A DNA stretch of 64,000 nt, from assembly GCF_023703325.1 (NCBI RefSeq), contig NZ_JAMQGM010000033.1, forward strand, positions 62,001 through 126,000. Direction: 5' to 3'. The notes under the pieces were generated by a model. The model saw only the letters and a list, made by a program, of their open reading frames with translations, made no database searches and was not told the origin of the DNA. The position numbers and the translations under genes are program-made. Shown in pieces: positions 41,644 through 51,340 of this stretch (its first letter is position 1; every line of letters begins with the position of its first letter). The stretch comes from Streptomyces meridianus (lineage in GTDB: Bacteria > Actinomycetota > Actinomycetes > Streptomycetales > Streptomycetaceae).

Positions 41644-43734
41644 ATGCTGCATCGAGGCGTCAAGTTCGCCCACGCCGTCATCCTGGCGTTCTCCGCCCTG
41701 TTTTCCTTCCTGTTCCTCAGGAGCTTCGAAGACCAATGGACTCTGGGCTACGATGCGGTCGTCCAGGTCACGGAGTCGCGGGACACCAGTGGCAGCCGCG
41801 CCATCGAGCAAGCCGTCGAAGCGTTCGCCCGCGACCACGGTGTCACCGTGGGCCGCCAGGAACCCGACCTGGAACACCCCGATCGCAGCCGCGACCTCTA
41901 CCTGACCCCGACCGGCCCCCGCGCCGAGTGGCTCGACAGCGGCTACCCTGAGTTCAGCCCCGGCCAGGTCACCACGACTCGGCCGTTCTCCGAGGTCGCA
42001 GACCGCGACCCGCGCGGCCTGTACTACCTCTTCGGCGATCCCGACACCGTCCGGCCCTTCCTCGGCCTGCTGGAGCAGCACGGCCTCACACCATGGCACC
42101 CCCAGCCGGCCTCCCTCGACCAGCTCTCCTACGCCTACGGCGGCAGCGCCCTGGCCGGTTCCCTGGTCGTCGTCGCCCTGGTCGTCGTCACCATGACCGG
42201 CGCTGGTGTCCTGCTCAACGCCAAGGCCTACGGAGTACTGCGCCTGCAGGGCATGTCCCTGCCCGCGATCCTCGCCCGCGACCTGCGCCGGCTCGCCCGC
42301 TTCTGGACGGCCGTACTCGGGGTCGTGACGGTCGTGGCGACCGCCCTGTTGGCCTGGTACAACCACCTTGCCTGGTTCGGTCTATTCGCCCTGCTCACGG
42401 CCGCAACGGCGTTCTTCTTCACAGTACTTGTCCTTGCCACCCATGCCGCGATGCTCACCCTGACCGCGCGCACCAGCATTCTGTCCGCCCTCAAGGGCGA
42501 GATACCCGCCCGCTCCACCGCGGCCGCCGCCTACCTCGTGCGTGTGCCGGCCCTCCTGCTCGCCCTCGGTATCGCCGCCTCGGTCCTGCAGGCCGGACAG
42601 GACCTCGCCCGGCGCGAAGGCACCTTCAGCGTGTACGAGAAGGCGGGCAACGCCTCCACCATTCGCCTCAACGGCTACCTCGGCGCCCCCGACGCGCTGA
42701 AGAAGCTGGAGGCGAAGGCTGGCCCCTGGCTGCGCCGGGCCGATGCCGACGGCCAGATCGTCCTCGCCGGCCACAAGGACCTCGCACGCTCCCGCGACGC
42801 CCAGGGCATCCCGGCCGACGACCTGATGGTGGTCAATGAGACGTTCCTCGATCAGCAGAAGATCCTCGCCCCGAGCGGGCGCCCCTATCCTGCCGCCACA
42901 GGCGACGACGGCCGCATCCTGCTGCTGGTTCCAGAACACCTCGCCGCTCATGCCGACAAGCTCACGACCCTGGTGCCCGGACTGGTCAGCCCTTCCGACC
43001 CGGACCAGATCTCATCCGGGCAGATCGATGCAAAGACCACCGCGGACAGCCAGGAGATCTTCACCTACAACGCACGCGGCACCCGCGAGGCCGGACAGGA
43101 CCGGCTCTCGGACGAGTCCTTCCTCACCGACCCGGTCATCGTCGTCCTTCCCAATGGCACCGATTACATCAGCGACAAGGGCTACACCGCCTACGCTTCC
43201 AAGCGCAGCATCGTCTTCCCCGATCCGGCCGACGTCACCTCCGGCATCGACGCCCACCATCTACGCAACGAGGTCGTCGGGATCAGTCCCATCGCTGCCG
43301 ACGCCGCCCAGGCCATCCGCGACATCACTGCGGACTTCCGGCTGCGACTGTTCAACCTGGCCGTCGCCCTCCTGGTTCTGCTCGTCACCGGCGTCGGCGT
43401 CGTCATCGTCCACACCCGCAAAAACGCCCAGCGAATCTTCGCCCGGCACATCCACGGCTGGACCTTCGCTACCACCCACCGCACCCTCTTGGCCGCCGAG
43501 GCTGCGATCGTCGCCCTGCTCGTCTCCTGGCTCCCCTACCAGGTCCACCAGTGGAATCAAGGCCTCGAGCAGTACAAGACCATGGGCATCCCTGCCCCCC
43601 GTGACCCGATGACGATCACCGGCCAGGACCTGACCCTCATCATCGGCCTCGTCGCGGTCGAGATCGCCACCGCCCTCACCGTCCTGGCCTTCTTCCACCG
43701 CCGCATCGTCAAGGAAGGATCGACCGAAGCGTGA
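41644..43734 (+). CDS. Bacteriocin-associated integral membrane protein (DUF1430)
   Basis: 696 residues, a FtsX-like/MacB-type permease with a large extracytoplasmic domain. TM segments are near 12-30, ~185-210, ~250-300, ~310-325 and a C-terminal set (FNLAVALLVLLVTGVGVVIV, TLIIGLVAVEIATALTVLAFF). This DUF1430 protein with the neighbouring ABC ATPase is the characteristic partner set of lactococcin 972-type genes, thought to provide immunity or export. The ATG at 41644 was chosen over an upstream in-frame ATG because the hairpin lies between. Its TGA overlaps the ATPase GTG as GTGA. Confidence 0.85.
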   Translation: MLHRGVKFAHAVILAFSALFSFLFLRSFEDQWTLGYDAVVQVTESRDTSGSRAIEQAVEAFARDHGVTVGRQEPDLEHPDRSRDLYLTPTGPRAEWLDSGYPEFSPGQVTTTRPFSEVADRDPRGLYYLFGDPDTVRPFLGLLEQHGLTPWHPQPASLDQLSYAYGGSALAGSLVVVALVVVTMTGAGVLLNAKAYGVLRLQGMSLPAILARDLRRLARFWTAVLGVVTVVATALLAWYNHLAWFGLFALLTAATAFFFTVLVLATHAAMLTLTARTSILSALKGEIPARSTAAAAYLVRVPALLLALGIAASVLQAGQDLARREGTFSVYEKAGNASTIRLNGYLGAPDALKKLEAKAGPWLRRADADGQIVLAGHKDLARSRDAQGIPADDLMVVNETFLDQQKILAPSGRPYPAATGDDGRILLLVPEHLAAHADKLTTLVPGLVSPSDPDQISSGQIDAKTTADSQEIFTYNARGTREAGQDRLSDESFLTDPVIVVLPNGTDYISDKGYTAYASKRSIVFPDPADVTSGIDAHHLRNEVVGISPIAADAAQAIRDITADFRLRLFNLAVALLVLLVTGVGVVIVHTRKNAQRIFARHIHGWTFATTHRTLLAAEAAIVALLVSWLPYQVHQWNQGLEQYKTMGIPAPRDPMTITGQDLTLIIGLVAVEIATALTVLAFFHRRIVKEGSTEA

Positions 43735-44402
43735 TCGACCTGACCGGGCTGTCCAAGTCCTTCGGCCCCCGCGTCCTCTGGCAGGACCTGACCTTCACCA
43801 TCGAGGCCGGGCGGATGCTCGCCCTGACCGGCCCCAGCGGATCAGGCAAATCCACCCTCCTCAACTGCCTCGGCCTCCTCGACACTCCCACCACCGGCAC
43901 CATGCGCCACCATGACCAGAACATCACCAGGCTCAGCCCACGCAGGGCCCGCGCCTATCGCCGCGACACACTCGGCTACCTCTTCCAGAACTACGCCCTG
44001 ATCGACAACGCCACCGTCGCCGACAACCTCAGCGTCGCCATCAAGCCCGTCCGCTCGAACCACGGATCCCGCCCCACCCTCGCCCAGTCACTGGAGCAGG
44101 TCGGACTCGCCGGTCGCGGAGACGACATCGTCCACCGCCTCTCGGGCGGTGAACAACAACGCGTCGCCCTCGCCCGCCTCATCGTCAAGCAACCCGCCAT
44201 CGTCCTGGCTGACGAGCCCACCGGCGCCCTCGACCTCGACAACACCCACATGGTCATCGCCACTCTCCGCGCCCTGGCCGACGCCGGCTGCGCCGTGGTG
44301 ATCGCCACCCACGACGCCATCGTCAGGGACCTGTGCGACAGCGTCCTGCAGGTAGGAATCACCACCCACCCTCAACCCGCCAAGGAGATCACCGCCGCAT
44401 GA
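43731..44402 (+). CDS. ABC transporter ATP-binding protein of the bacteriocin locus
   Basis: A 223-residue LolD/MacB-type ATPase. Walker A GPSGSGKSTLLNCL at ~34-47, signature LSGGEQQRVALARL at ~139-152, Walker B IVLADEPTGALD at ~159-170 and the H-loop ATHDAI are all intact. It works with the DUF1430 permease. The GTG start overlaps the preceding stop by 4 bp, and its own TGA overlaps the next ATG (ATGA), so the three open reading frames are coupled. Confidence 0.92.
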   Translation: MIDLTGLSKSFGPRVLWQDLTFTIEAGRMLALTGPSGSGKSTLLNCLGLLDTPTTGTMRHHDQNITRLSPRRARAYRRDTLGYLFQNYALIDNATVADNLSVAIKPVRSNHGSRPTLAQSLEQVGLAGRGDDIVHRLSGGEQQRVALARLIVKQPAIVLADEPTGALDLDNTHMVIATLRALADAGCAVVIATHDAIVRDLCDSVLQVGITTHPQPAKEITAA

Positions 44403-44518
44403 ACCCCCGTCTCACCTGGTCTCTCGCAGGAATCCTCGCCGTGGCCGCCGTCGTCTTCCTCGTCTACGGCACCCACGCGCTGACGATCATCCAACGCGTC
44501 GCTCTCCGGGTGTTCTGA
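44399..44518 (+). CDS. 39-residue single-pass membrane peptide in the bacteriocin operon
   Basis: MNPRLTWSLAGILAVAAVVFL then VYGTHALTIIQRVALRVF. One hydrophobic helix at residues 7-23, few charges. It starts by a 4-bp ATGA overlap with the ABC ATPase stop, which is strong support for a real small gene. It could be a subunit, an immunity peptide or a stability factor. No named family. Confidence 0.65.
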   Translation: MNPRLTWSLAGILAVAAVVFLVYGTHALTIIQRVALRVF

Positions 44519-44580
44519 GTGGACGTTAAGTCCGATCTTTCTCGGTTCGTGATCGCTCGATCGTGGTATTGATCGCCACG

Positions 44581-44868
44581 TCGGAGCAGCTGACCACCTT
44601 GCTGGAATGCTCGAACATGCGGAACGTCGAAGTTCAGGTCATGCCGACGAAGCGTGCGGCACACAGTGGTCTGAACGGCCCGATGGTTCTGCTGGAGACC
44701 ATGGAACGACGGCAGTGCGTCTACATCGAGGCGCAGGATGTCGTCAGTGTCAGGACCGATCGGAACGAGGTGAGCGAATTCTGGCTGCGATATGGAATGC
44801 TGCGCACGCAGGCTCTCAACACCGAAGAGTCCGCACGTCTCATCGAGCGCGTGGCGGGGGAGCAATGA
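44581..44868 (+). pseudogene. 3' half of the split XRE/DUF5753 regulator
   Basis: SEQLTTLLECSNMRNVEVQV followed by MPTKRAAHSGLNGPMVLLET and ALNTEESARLIERVAGEQ is the C-terminal half of the DUF5753 domain, continuing the fragment that stops at 40593. The fusion restores a normal-length protein with only about one residue uncertain. Its TGA overlaps the ATG of the DUF397 gene, the usual partner arrangement, confirming that this was the native gene. An open frame begins slightly upstream, but no ribosome-binding site is evident. Confidence 0.85.
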
Positions 44869-45086
44869 GCAGAGAAGACGACATGAACAGCTCCTGCGAA
44901 CTGGCCTGGTTCAAAAGCAGCTACAGCGGAACCAGCGGCGGCGACTGTGTGGAGGTGGCCGCGGCGGAGTCCGCCGTCCACGTCCGGGACTCGAAGAACC
45001 GCCGCGGCCCGGTGCTGCGCTTCTCGGCGACGGAATGGGCCGCCTTCATCGCCCGCACCCGCGCGGAGTCCTTCGGCGAACTCTGA
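44865..45086 (+). CDS. DUF397 domain protein
   Basis: A 73-residue actinobacterial small protein with the hallmark LAWFKSSYSGTSGGDCVEVA at ~13-32, then VHVRDSKN and LRFSATEWAAFI. DUF397 proteins pair with XRE/DUF5753 regulators and modulate them, sometimes as antitoxin-like partners. The ATG overlaps the stop of the regulator's 3' fragment by 4 bp. An internal ATG six codons later is possible. With its regulator split, the pair may be unregulated. Confidence 0.88.
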   Translation: MSREDDMNSSCELAWFKSSYSGTSGGDCVEVAAAESAVHVRDSKNRRGPVLRFSATEWAAFIARTRAESFGEL

Positions 45087-45174
45087 GCCCCGGGCGCGGT
45101 GGCCGAGCGAGCGGAGGCCGTTCGGCGTGCCTCATCCCCCCGGGGGGAAGGACAGCCGATCCGGTCGCAGCGGC

Positions 45175-46002
45175 TCAACCACTCTGCTGCACCGCCCCGT
45201 TCGCAGGATCCACCAGGGCGAACACCGCCCCGTCCGGGTCCGCCGCCGTCACCGTCCGCCCGGCCGGGCCGTCCGACGGTCCGCGCAGCACCCGTCCGCC
45301 CAGCTCGACGACCCGGGCAGCCGCCCCGTCGGCGTCCTCGACCTCGAAGTACGTCCTCCAGTGCGATCCCTGAGGCCCCGGGGCGCCGTCGTCCGGCTCC
45401 CGCAGGGCGGCGACGGGCCTGCCGTCGAGCAGCAGCGTCAGCCGACCGGGGCGGGCGCCGGCAACCGACTCCACCTCGAAGCCGAAGACGGACGCGTAAA
45501 ACGTTCCTGCCGCGACGGAGAAGGGTGTCGTCAGCTCGTTCCACACCGGCGTCCCCGGCCCCGACGGCATCGCGCCGTCCGCGTCCTCGTGGGGCTGCCA
45601 CACGCCGAAGACGGCCCCGGTCGGGTCGGAGGCGATCACCAGCCGGCCCGCGTCACCGGTGTCCAGCGGTCCGACGGCCACCGTGCCGCCGTGGAAGCGG
45701 ATCTCCTCGGCCGTGAGGTCGGCGTCGCCGCTCAGCGGATAGGGCGTCCAGGCGGGCAGCAGCCCCCGGTCGTCCGGAAGCCTGCCGAGACCGGCGACCA
45801 CGTGCCCGTCCAGCATCGCCCGGACGTACGGCCCGAGTTGCCTGGGCCCCGGGGCGAACGTCCAGCCGAACAGTCCCCCGTAGAAGTCCTGGGTCGCGCT
45901 CAGGTCGTGGACCATCAGGCTCACCCACCAGGGCGCGTGCGGCCCCTGCCCCGCGATCGTCCGATGGCTGCGCTCGGACACCCGCTGCCCGGTTCCCATC
46001 AT
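45175..46002 (-). CDS. VOC/glyoxalase family protein, two tandem domains
   Basis: 275 residues containing two betaalphabeta VOC domains (APWWVSLMVHDLSATQDFYGGLFGWTF from ~25, and NELTTPFSVAAGTFYASVFGFEVE from ~150). Such proteins include dioxygenases, glyoxalases and antibiotic-binding proteins. Metal ligands are not all evident, so the activity is unknown. The start at 46002 or two codons downstream. Convergent with the DUF397 gene. Confidence 0.8.
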   Translation of the reverse strand: MMGTGQRVSERSHRTIAGQGPHAPWWVSLMVHDLSATQDFYGGLFGWTFAPGPRQLGPYVRAMLDGHVVAGLGRLPDDRGLLPAWTPYPLSGDADLTAEEIRFHGGTVAVGPLDTGDAGRLVIASDPTGAVFGVWQPHEDADGAMPSGPGTPVWNELTTPFSVAAGTFYASVFGFEVESVAGARPGRLTLLLDGRPVAALREPDDGAPGPQGSHWRTYFEVEDADGAAARVVELGGRVLRGPSDGPAGRTVTAADPDGAVFALVDPANGAVQQSG

Positions 46003-46252
46003 CCACTCCTCAAGAACTCGAGGCGCCGACCGGTGCGGTCGGATGCATCTGCGGTTACCCCGTCAAGATGCTTGCACCACACCGCGCGTTGTATGCCCTG
46101 GCCGCGCCGGTTTCGGCACCTTCCTGTCGGGGGACGGCCGATTTGCCGTTTCCGGCCGTTGTGGAAGCGGCCTTCCCGTGGCGCGTATCGCCCCGATGAC
46201 GGTCCGGGGGCACGGCGGGCGACGGAGCCGGACCTACGCAAGGATGGGTGCC

Positions 46253-47077
46253 ATGAATCCGCTCATCTCCGCAGCAGAACTGGAACGTTCCCCGGGGGCC
46301 GTCCTGCTGGACGTGCGCTGGCAGCAGGGTGTGCCGTCCGGGCGGCCGGCGTACGAGTCGGGCCATCTGCCGGGCGCCGTCTACGTCGACCTCGATGCCG
46401 AACTCGCCGCCCCGCCGGGCAGGTCCGGGCGGCATCCGCTGCCGGACGTCGAGGCGTTCGGCCGGGTGATGCGCCGGGCCGGCGTCTCGGCCGACCGGGA
46501 CGTGGTGGTGTACGACGGCGGACAGGGCTGGGCCGCCGCCCGCGCGTGGTGGCTGCTGAACTGGGCCGGGCACAACCGGGTCCGGGTGCTCGACGGCGGG
46601 CTCGCGGCCTGGACCGCAGCGGGACACCCCCTGTCGACGGACGAACCCGACGCCCCGGAAGGGGATTTCGTAGCCCGTCCGGACAGCCTTCCGGTGCTCG
46701 ACGCGGACAGCGCCGCAGCGCTCGCCCGCAGCGGCCTGCTGCTCGACGCGCGGGCCGCCGAACGCTACCGGGGCGAGACCGAGCCGATCGACCCGGTGGC
46801 CGGCCACATCCCCGGCGCGGTGTCGGCCCCCACCACCGCCAACGTGCGGGAGGACGGACGCCTTCGCCCGGCATCCGAACTGGCCGAACGCTTCGCCTCG
46901 TTGGGAGCGGACTCCGCCACCCGGGTCGGCGTCTACTGCGGTTCCGGGGTCTCGGCCGCGCACGAGGCGCTGGCGCTGGCCGTCGCCGGCATCCCCGCGG
47001 CGCTCTACGTCGGGTCCTGGAGCGAGTGGACCGCCGATCCCTCCCGGCCCGTCGCCACCGGTGCCGCTCCCGGCTGA
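46253..47077 (+). CDS. Sulfurtransferase with two rhodanese domains
   Basis: 274 residues with two rhodanese domains (ISAAELERSPGAVLLDVRW from 5, and LPVLDADSAAALARSGLLLDARAAERYRG from ~145). The active-site loop in the second domain is VYCGSGVSAAHE with the persulfide Cys, as in mercaptopyruvate sulfurtransferase-like enzymes (CGSGVTA). The first domain lacks Cys in the equivalent loop. ATG at 46253 follows AAGGATGG. It is divergent from the VOC gene. Confidence 0.88.
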   Translation: MNPLISAAELERSPGAVLLDVRWQQGVPSGRPAYESGHLPGAVYVDLDAELAAPPGRSGRHPLPDVEAFGRVMRRAGVSADRDVVVYDGGQGWAAARAWWLLNWAGHNRVRVLDGGLAAWTAAGHPLSTDEPDAPEGDFVARPDSLPVLDADSAAALARSGLLLDARAAERYRGETEPIDPVAGHIPGAVSAPTTANVREDGRLRPASELAERFASLGADSATRVGVYCGSGVSAAHEALALAVAGIPAALYVGSWSEWTADPSRPVATGAAPG

Positions 47078-47152
47078 CGGGCCGAGGCCGTCGCGGGTGA
47101 GAGCCTGTTCGGCGAGCCTCTCACCCGCCGAGAGGGAGGAAGGAGCCGCCGC

Positions 47153-47662
47153 ATGCCCGCACGGACCGCGACGATCCGCGAAGCGGACCGTCCCGGAGAC
47201 CTCGGAGCGGTCGCCGCGCTGCACGGGGTGCTGTATGCCCGCGAGTACGGCATGGACCGGACCATGGAGGCCCATGTGGCCGCCGGCATGGCCGAGTTGG
47301 TCCTGGCCTGCGAGCGCGAGGGCAGCTCCGCCCCGGGGCGGTTGTGGGTCGCCGAACTCGACGGCCGGGTCGTGGGCGCCACCGGGCTCACCCGCGCGGA
47401 CGACGAGCCCGGATGGGCGCAGCTGCGCTGGGTGATTCTCGATCCCGCAGCCCGGGGCGGGGGAGTGGGCCGGCGTCTGGTCGGCACGGCGCTGGACGAG
47501 GCCCGCCGCCGCGTTTGCCGGGGCGTGTTCCTGAGGACCGTTGCGGGCCTCCACGCGGCCCACCGCCTCTACGAGAAGGCGGGGTTCCGCGTCACCGAGT
47601 CCCACCCCGCCCGGGCCTGGGGCGTCGAGACGGTCGTGCAGCGCATGGAGCTGCGCCTCTGA
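47153..47662 (+). CDS. GNAT family N-acetyltransferase
   Basis: 169 residues. The acetyl-CoA-binding motif LDPAARGGGVGRRLVGTALDEA at ~98-119 and the HRLYEKAGFRVTES segment are typical of GNAT enzymes. Substrate unknown. ATG at 47153 has AGGAAGGAGCC upstream. Same direction as the sulfurtransferase, 75 bp behind. Confidence 0.85.
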   Translation: MPARTATIREADRPGDLGAVAALHGVLYAREYGMDRTMEAHVAAGMAELVLACEREGSSAPGRLWVAELDGRVVGATGLTRADDEPGWAQLRWVILDPAARGGGVGRRLVGTALDEARRRVCRGVFLRTVAGLHAAHRLYEKAGFRVTESHPARAWGVETVVQRMELRL

Positions 47663-47793
47663 CGGTTCCCGGGGCCGCGAGGAGGCGGCGGTGCTCGCCC
47701 GCGGCTTCCCGGCTCGACCGTCGCGGGCGGAGGGCCGCGGGGGCGCACCGGGAGCCGCCGTCCCGCATCGGTGGCCGGCCGGGGGCCGTCCCG

Positions 47794-48264
47794 TCACCGT
47801 TCCCCTGTGCCGGCAGCCTCCTGGACGTCCTCGTGCAGGTGGACGATCAGCCATCCCCTCTCGCTGCCGTCGCGCCGCAGGACCGCCGTGTTGCGCACCG
47901 ACTCGGGAGGGCCGTCACGGAAGTCGACCCGCAGCCAGTAGCGGGCCACGGCCAGATCGGCGAAGACGTCGATGACGTCGTCGTGCACCGACAGTCCGGC
48001 TTCGGCCGGTCCCGTGCCGTCGGTGGGACGCCCGTCGCGGACGCGGTCCAGCTCGGCTTTCCCGCACAGCAGATCCGCGGTGGCGGAGTCCCAGATCGTG
48101 GCGTCGGGGTCCAGGAAGGAATCGACGCGCGCGCGTTCGCCCGTGGTGTAGGCGCCGTACATGCCGGTGATCACCGCCCGGACGGCCGCGAGGTCGGCGG
48201 GTGCACCGCCGGGGCGCGCACCCGCGGACGCGGGCGGGGTGGGACGGGGCGGTGAAGCGGGCAT
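47794..48264 (-). CDS. SnoaL/NTF2-like domain protein
   Basis: 156 residues. The region ~25-145 (VRAVITGMYGAYTTGERARVDSFLDPDATIWDS ... RGWLIVHLHEDVQ) fits the NTF2-like/SgcJ-EcaC fold. A disordered Pro/Ala N-terminus of ~20 residues precedes it. Possibly an enzyme or binding protein, no specific substrate can be given. Downstream of the M24 peptidase gene, in the same direction, 77 bp apart. Confidence 0.75.
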   Translation of the reverse strand: MPASPPRPTPPASAGARPGGAPADLAAVRAVITGMYGAYTTGERARVDSFLDPDATIWDSATADLLCGKAELDRVRDGRPTDGTGPAEAGLSVHDDVIDVFADLAVARYWLRVDFRDGPPESVRNTAVLRRDGSERGWLIVHLHEDVQEAAGTGER

Positions 48265-48341
48265 GGCTGGGTCCTTCGACGGTGGTACGGGTGGGGCTGC
48301 TGCCCCATGTCATCGGGCTGGGCCTGCGGTGTGAGCGCCGG

Positions 48342-49481
48342 TCAGGGCAGGACGACGAGGTCGCGCCGGCTGCGGTTGAGGCGCTCGCCCCCGTCCTCGG
48401 TGCACAGGAGGATGTCCTCGATGCGGGCTCCGTACCGGTCGGGAAGGTAGATGCCCGGCTCGATCGAGAACGTCATGCCGGGTTCCAGGGCCAGCCGGCT
48501 GCCGGCCACGATGTACGGCTCCTCGTGGCTCTCCAGACCGATGCCGTGGCCGGTGCGGTGGATGAAGTACTCGCCGTACCCGGCGTCGGTGATGATGTCC
48601 CGCCCGACGGCGTCCAGTTGTTCGGCGGTGATGCCCGGCCGGACCGCGTGGGTCTGGGCGCTCTGGGCGCGCAGCAGGACCTCGTACAGGCGGCGGAACT
48701 CCTCGGACGGCTCGCCGACCACGTACGTGCGGGTGGAGTCGGAGCAGTAGCCCTCGTGCGTGGTGCCGCCGATGTCGACGACCACCGGCTCGCCGGGGAG
48801 GATCACCCGGTCGGACAGTTCGTGGTGCGGACTGGCACCGTTGGGACCGGAGCCGACGATCACGAAGTCGGCCCGGGCATGGCCCTCGGTGATGATCGCG
48901 TCCGCGATGTCCCGGCCCACTTCCCTTTCGGTTCGGCCGGCCCGCAGCCATGCGCCCATGCGGTCGTGCACCCGGTCGATCGCCGCCCCGGCCCGGCGCA
49001 GCGCCGCGGCCTCCTGCGGGGTCTTGCGCATGCGCAGCCCGTTCAGCACGGCCCCGGCGAGTTCCTGCCGGACGCCGGGCAGCGCGGTACGGAAGGCGAC
49101 GGTCTGCTCCGCCCACATGTGGTTGTCCACACCGATGCGTGCGATGCGGGACGGCAGCCGGGCCGCGACGACGGCGTAGGGGTCCTCGGTCTCGTTCCAA
49201 CCGGTGATCTCGATGCCCAGGCCGCCGGCCGGGGACACCTGCGCGACGGGCTTCTCCAGGGCCGGCACGAGCAGGAACGGGTCGCCGTCGACCGGGAGGA
49301 CCAGGCAGGTCAGCCGCTCCAGCGGTTTGGCGTCGTACCCGGTCAGGTAGCGAAGGCCGGCGCCGGGGGACAGCAGCAGGGCGTCGAGCCCGGCGTCGGC
49401 CGTGGCCGCACGTGCGGTCTCGAGGCGGTCGGCCGGCCAGAGCTCGTGGCCGTGCCCGGTGGTGTCGGTCCGATCGTGCAT
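48342..49481 (-). CDS. M24 Xaa-Pro aminopeptidase-like metallopeptidase
   Basis: 379 residues. A creatinase-like N-domain (~1-145) precedes the pita-bread fold. Metal ligands are all visible: D in VVVDIGGTTHEG, D in CSDSTRTYV, H in HRTGHGIGLESHEEP, E in FSIEPGIY and E in RIEDILL. It probably trims proline-containing peptides. ATG 49481 follows GGAGA. The upstream oppF-like gene ends 84 bp before it, in the same frame, and a 27-bp tandem repeat fills the gap. A link to the peptide transporter is plausible. Confidence 0.9.
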   Translation of the reverse strand: MHDRTDTTGHGHELWPADRLETARAATADAGLDALLLSPGAGLRYLTGYDAKPLERLTCLVLPVDGDPFLLVPALEKPVAQVSPAGGLGIEITGWNETEDPYAVVAARLPSRIARIGVDNHMWAEQTVAFRTALPGVRQELAGAVLNGLRMRKTPQEAAALRRAGAAIDRVHDRMGAWLRAGRTEREVGRDIADAIITEGHARADFVIVGSGPNGASPHHELSDRVILPGEPVVVDIGGTTHEGYCSDSTRTYVVGEPSEEFRRLYEVLLRAQSAQTHAVRPGITAEQLDAVGRDIITDAGYGEYFIHRTGHGIGLESHEEPYIVAGSRLALEPGMTFSIEPGIYLPDRYGARIEDILLCTEDGGERLNRSRRDLVVLP

Positions 49482-49500
49482 CGAGGTCTCCGTGGATGGG

Positions 49501-49565
49501 GGCCGCCCGGGTCGGGCGGCCGGGTGGGGCCGCCCGGGTCGGGCGGCCGGGTGGGGCCGCCCGGG

Positions 49566-49581
<16 letters not shown>
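49501..49581. repeat. 27-bp tandem repeat, three copies
   Basis: Units start at 49501, 49528 and 49555 with sequence GGCCGCCCGGGTCGGGCGG then CCGGGTGG. The first two are identical; the third has G to A at the 14th base, turning TCG into TCA. On the minus strand this is the TGA stop of the oppF-like gene. Without the substitution the gene would run in frame into the M24 peptidase, encoding PAARPGRPH repeats. Confidence 0.9.
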
Positions 49582-50515
<934 letters not shown>

Positions 50516-50519
<4 letters not shown>

Positions 50520-51340
50520 GGCGTGTTCCTTCCGGGGAGCGCGTCCAGGAGCGTTCGGGTGTACTCGTGACGCGGCGCGGTGAGCACCTGGCCGCGGGGT
50601 CCGGTCTCGACGACGCGGCCGCGGCGCATCACGCTGACGGAGTCGGCGAGGGCGGACATCACGCCCAGGTCGTGGGTGATCAGCAGGACGGCCAGGCCGA
50701 GTTCGTCGCACAGCCGGCGCAGCAGCCGCAGCACCCCGGCCTGGACGGTGACGTCGAGCGCGGTGGTCGGTTCGTCGGCTATCAGGACCTGGGGGTCGCA
50801 GGCCAGTGCGATGGCGATGGCGATGCGCTGCCGCATACCGCCGGAGAACTGGTGCGGGTAACTCCGCAGTGCGGCAGCCGGGTTGGGAATGCGGACCTGT
50901 CCGAGCAGCTCGACGGCCCTGGCCCGCGCCGCCTTCCGGTCCAGCTTCCGGTGGTGGCGCAGGTGGTCGGTGAGCTGGTGCCCGATGCTCAGCATGGGGT
51001 GCAGGCTGGTGGACGGGTCCTGGAACACCATGCTCACCGCACGGCCGCGCAGTGCGCCGAGCTGCCGGGGCGGCAGCGTCAGCAGATCGGTGCCGTCGAG
51101 CCGGATCCGCCCGCCCGTGCGGGCGCCGTCGGGGAGCAGGCCGAGAACGGCCAGGCCGGTCATGGTCTTGCCCGATCCGCTCTCTCCGGCGAGGCCGTGA
51201 ATGCGGCCGGGCCGCAGCGCGAGGTCGATGCCGTGCAGGATGCGGTGGGCGCCGTGTTCGGCGGGCAGGTCGAGCGTGAGCCCGTCGATCCTCAGGACCT
51301 CGACGGCCTTCCCGGTCGCGGTGGTCTCGGTGGTGGTCAT
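50516..51340 (-). CDS. Oligopeptide ABC transporter ATP-binding protein (OppD/DppD-like)
   Basis: 274 residues. Walker A GESGSGKTMTGLAV at ~50-60, signature FSGGMRQRIAIAIAL and Walker B VLIADEPTTALD are present. It lacks the long Cys-rich C-terminal tail seen in most OppD. The ATG at 51340 overlaps the permease TGA (ATGA). With the OppF-like protein it drives import. Confidence 0.9.

Noticed and set aside
40594..44580. Target-site duplication or att repeats flanking the insertion
   Set aside because: No convincing repeat of more than three or four bases was seen at the two breakpoints by eye.
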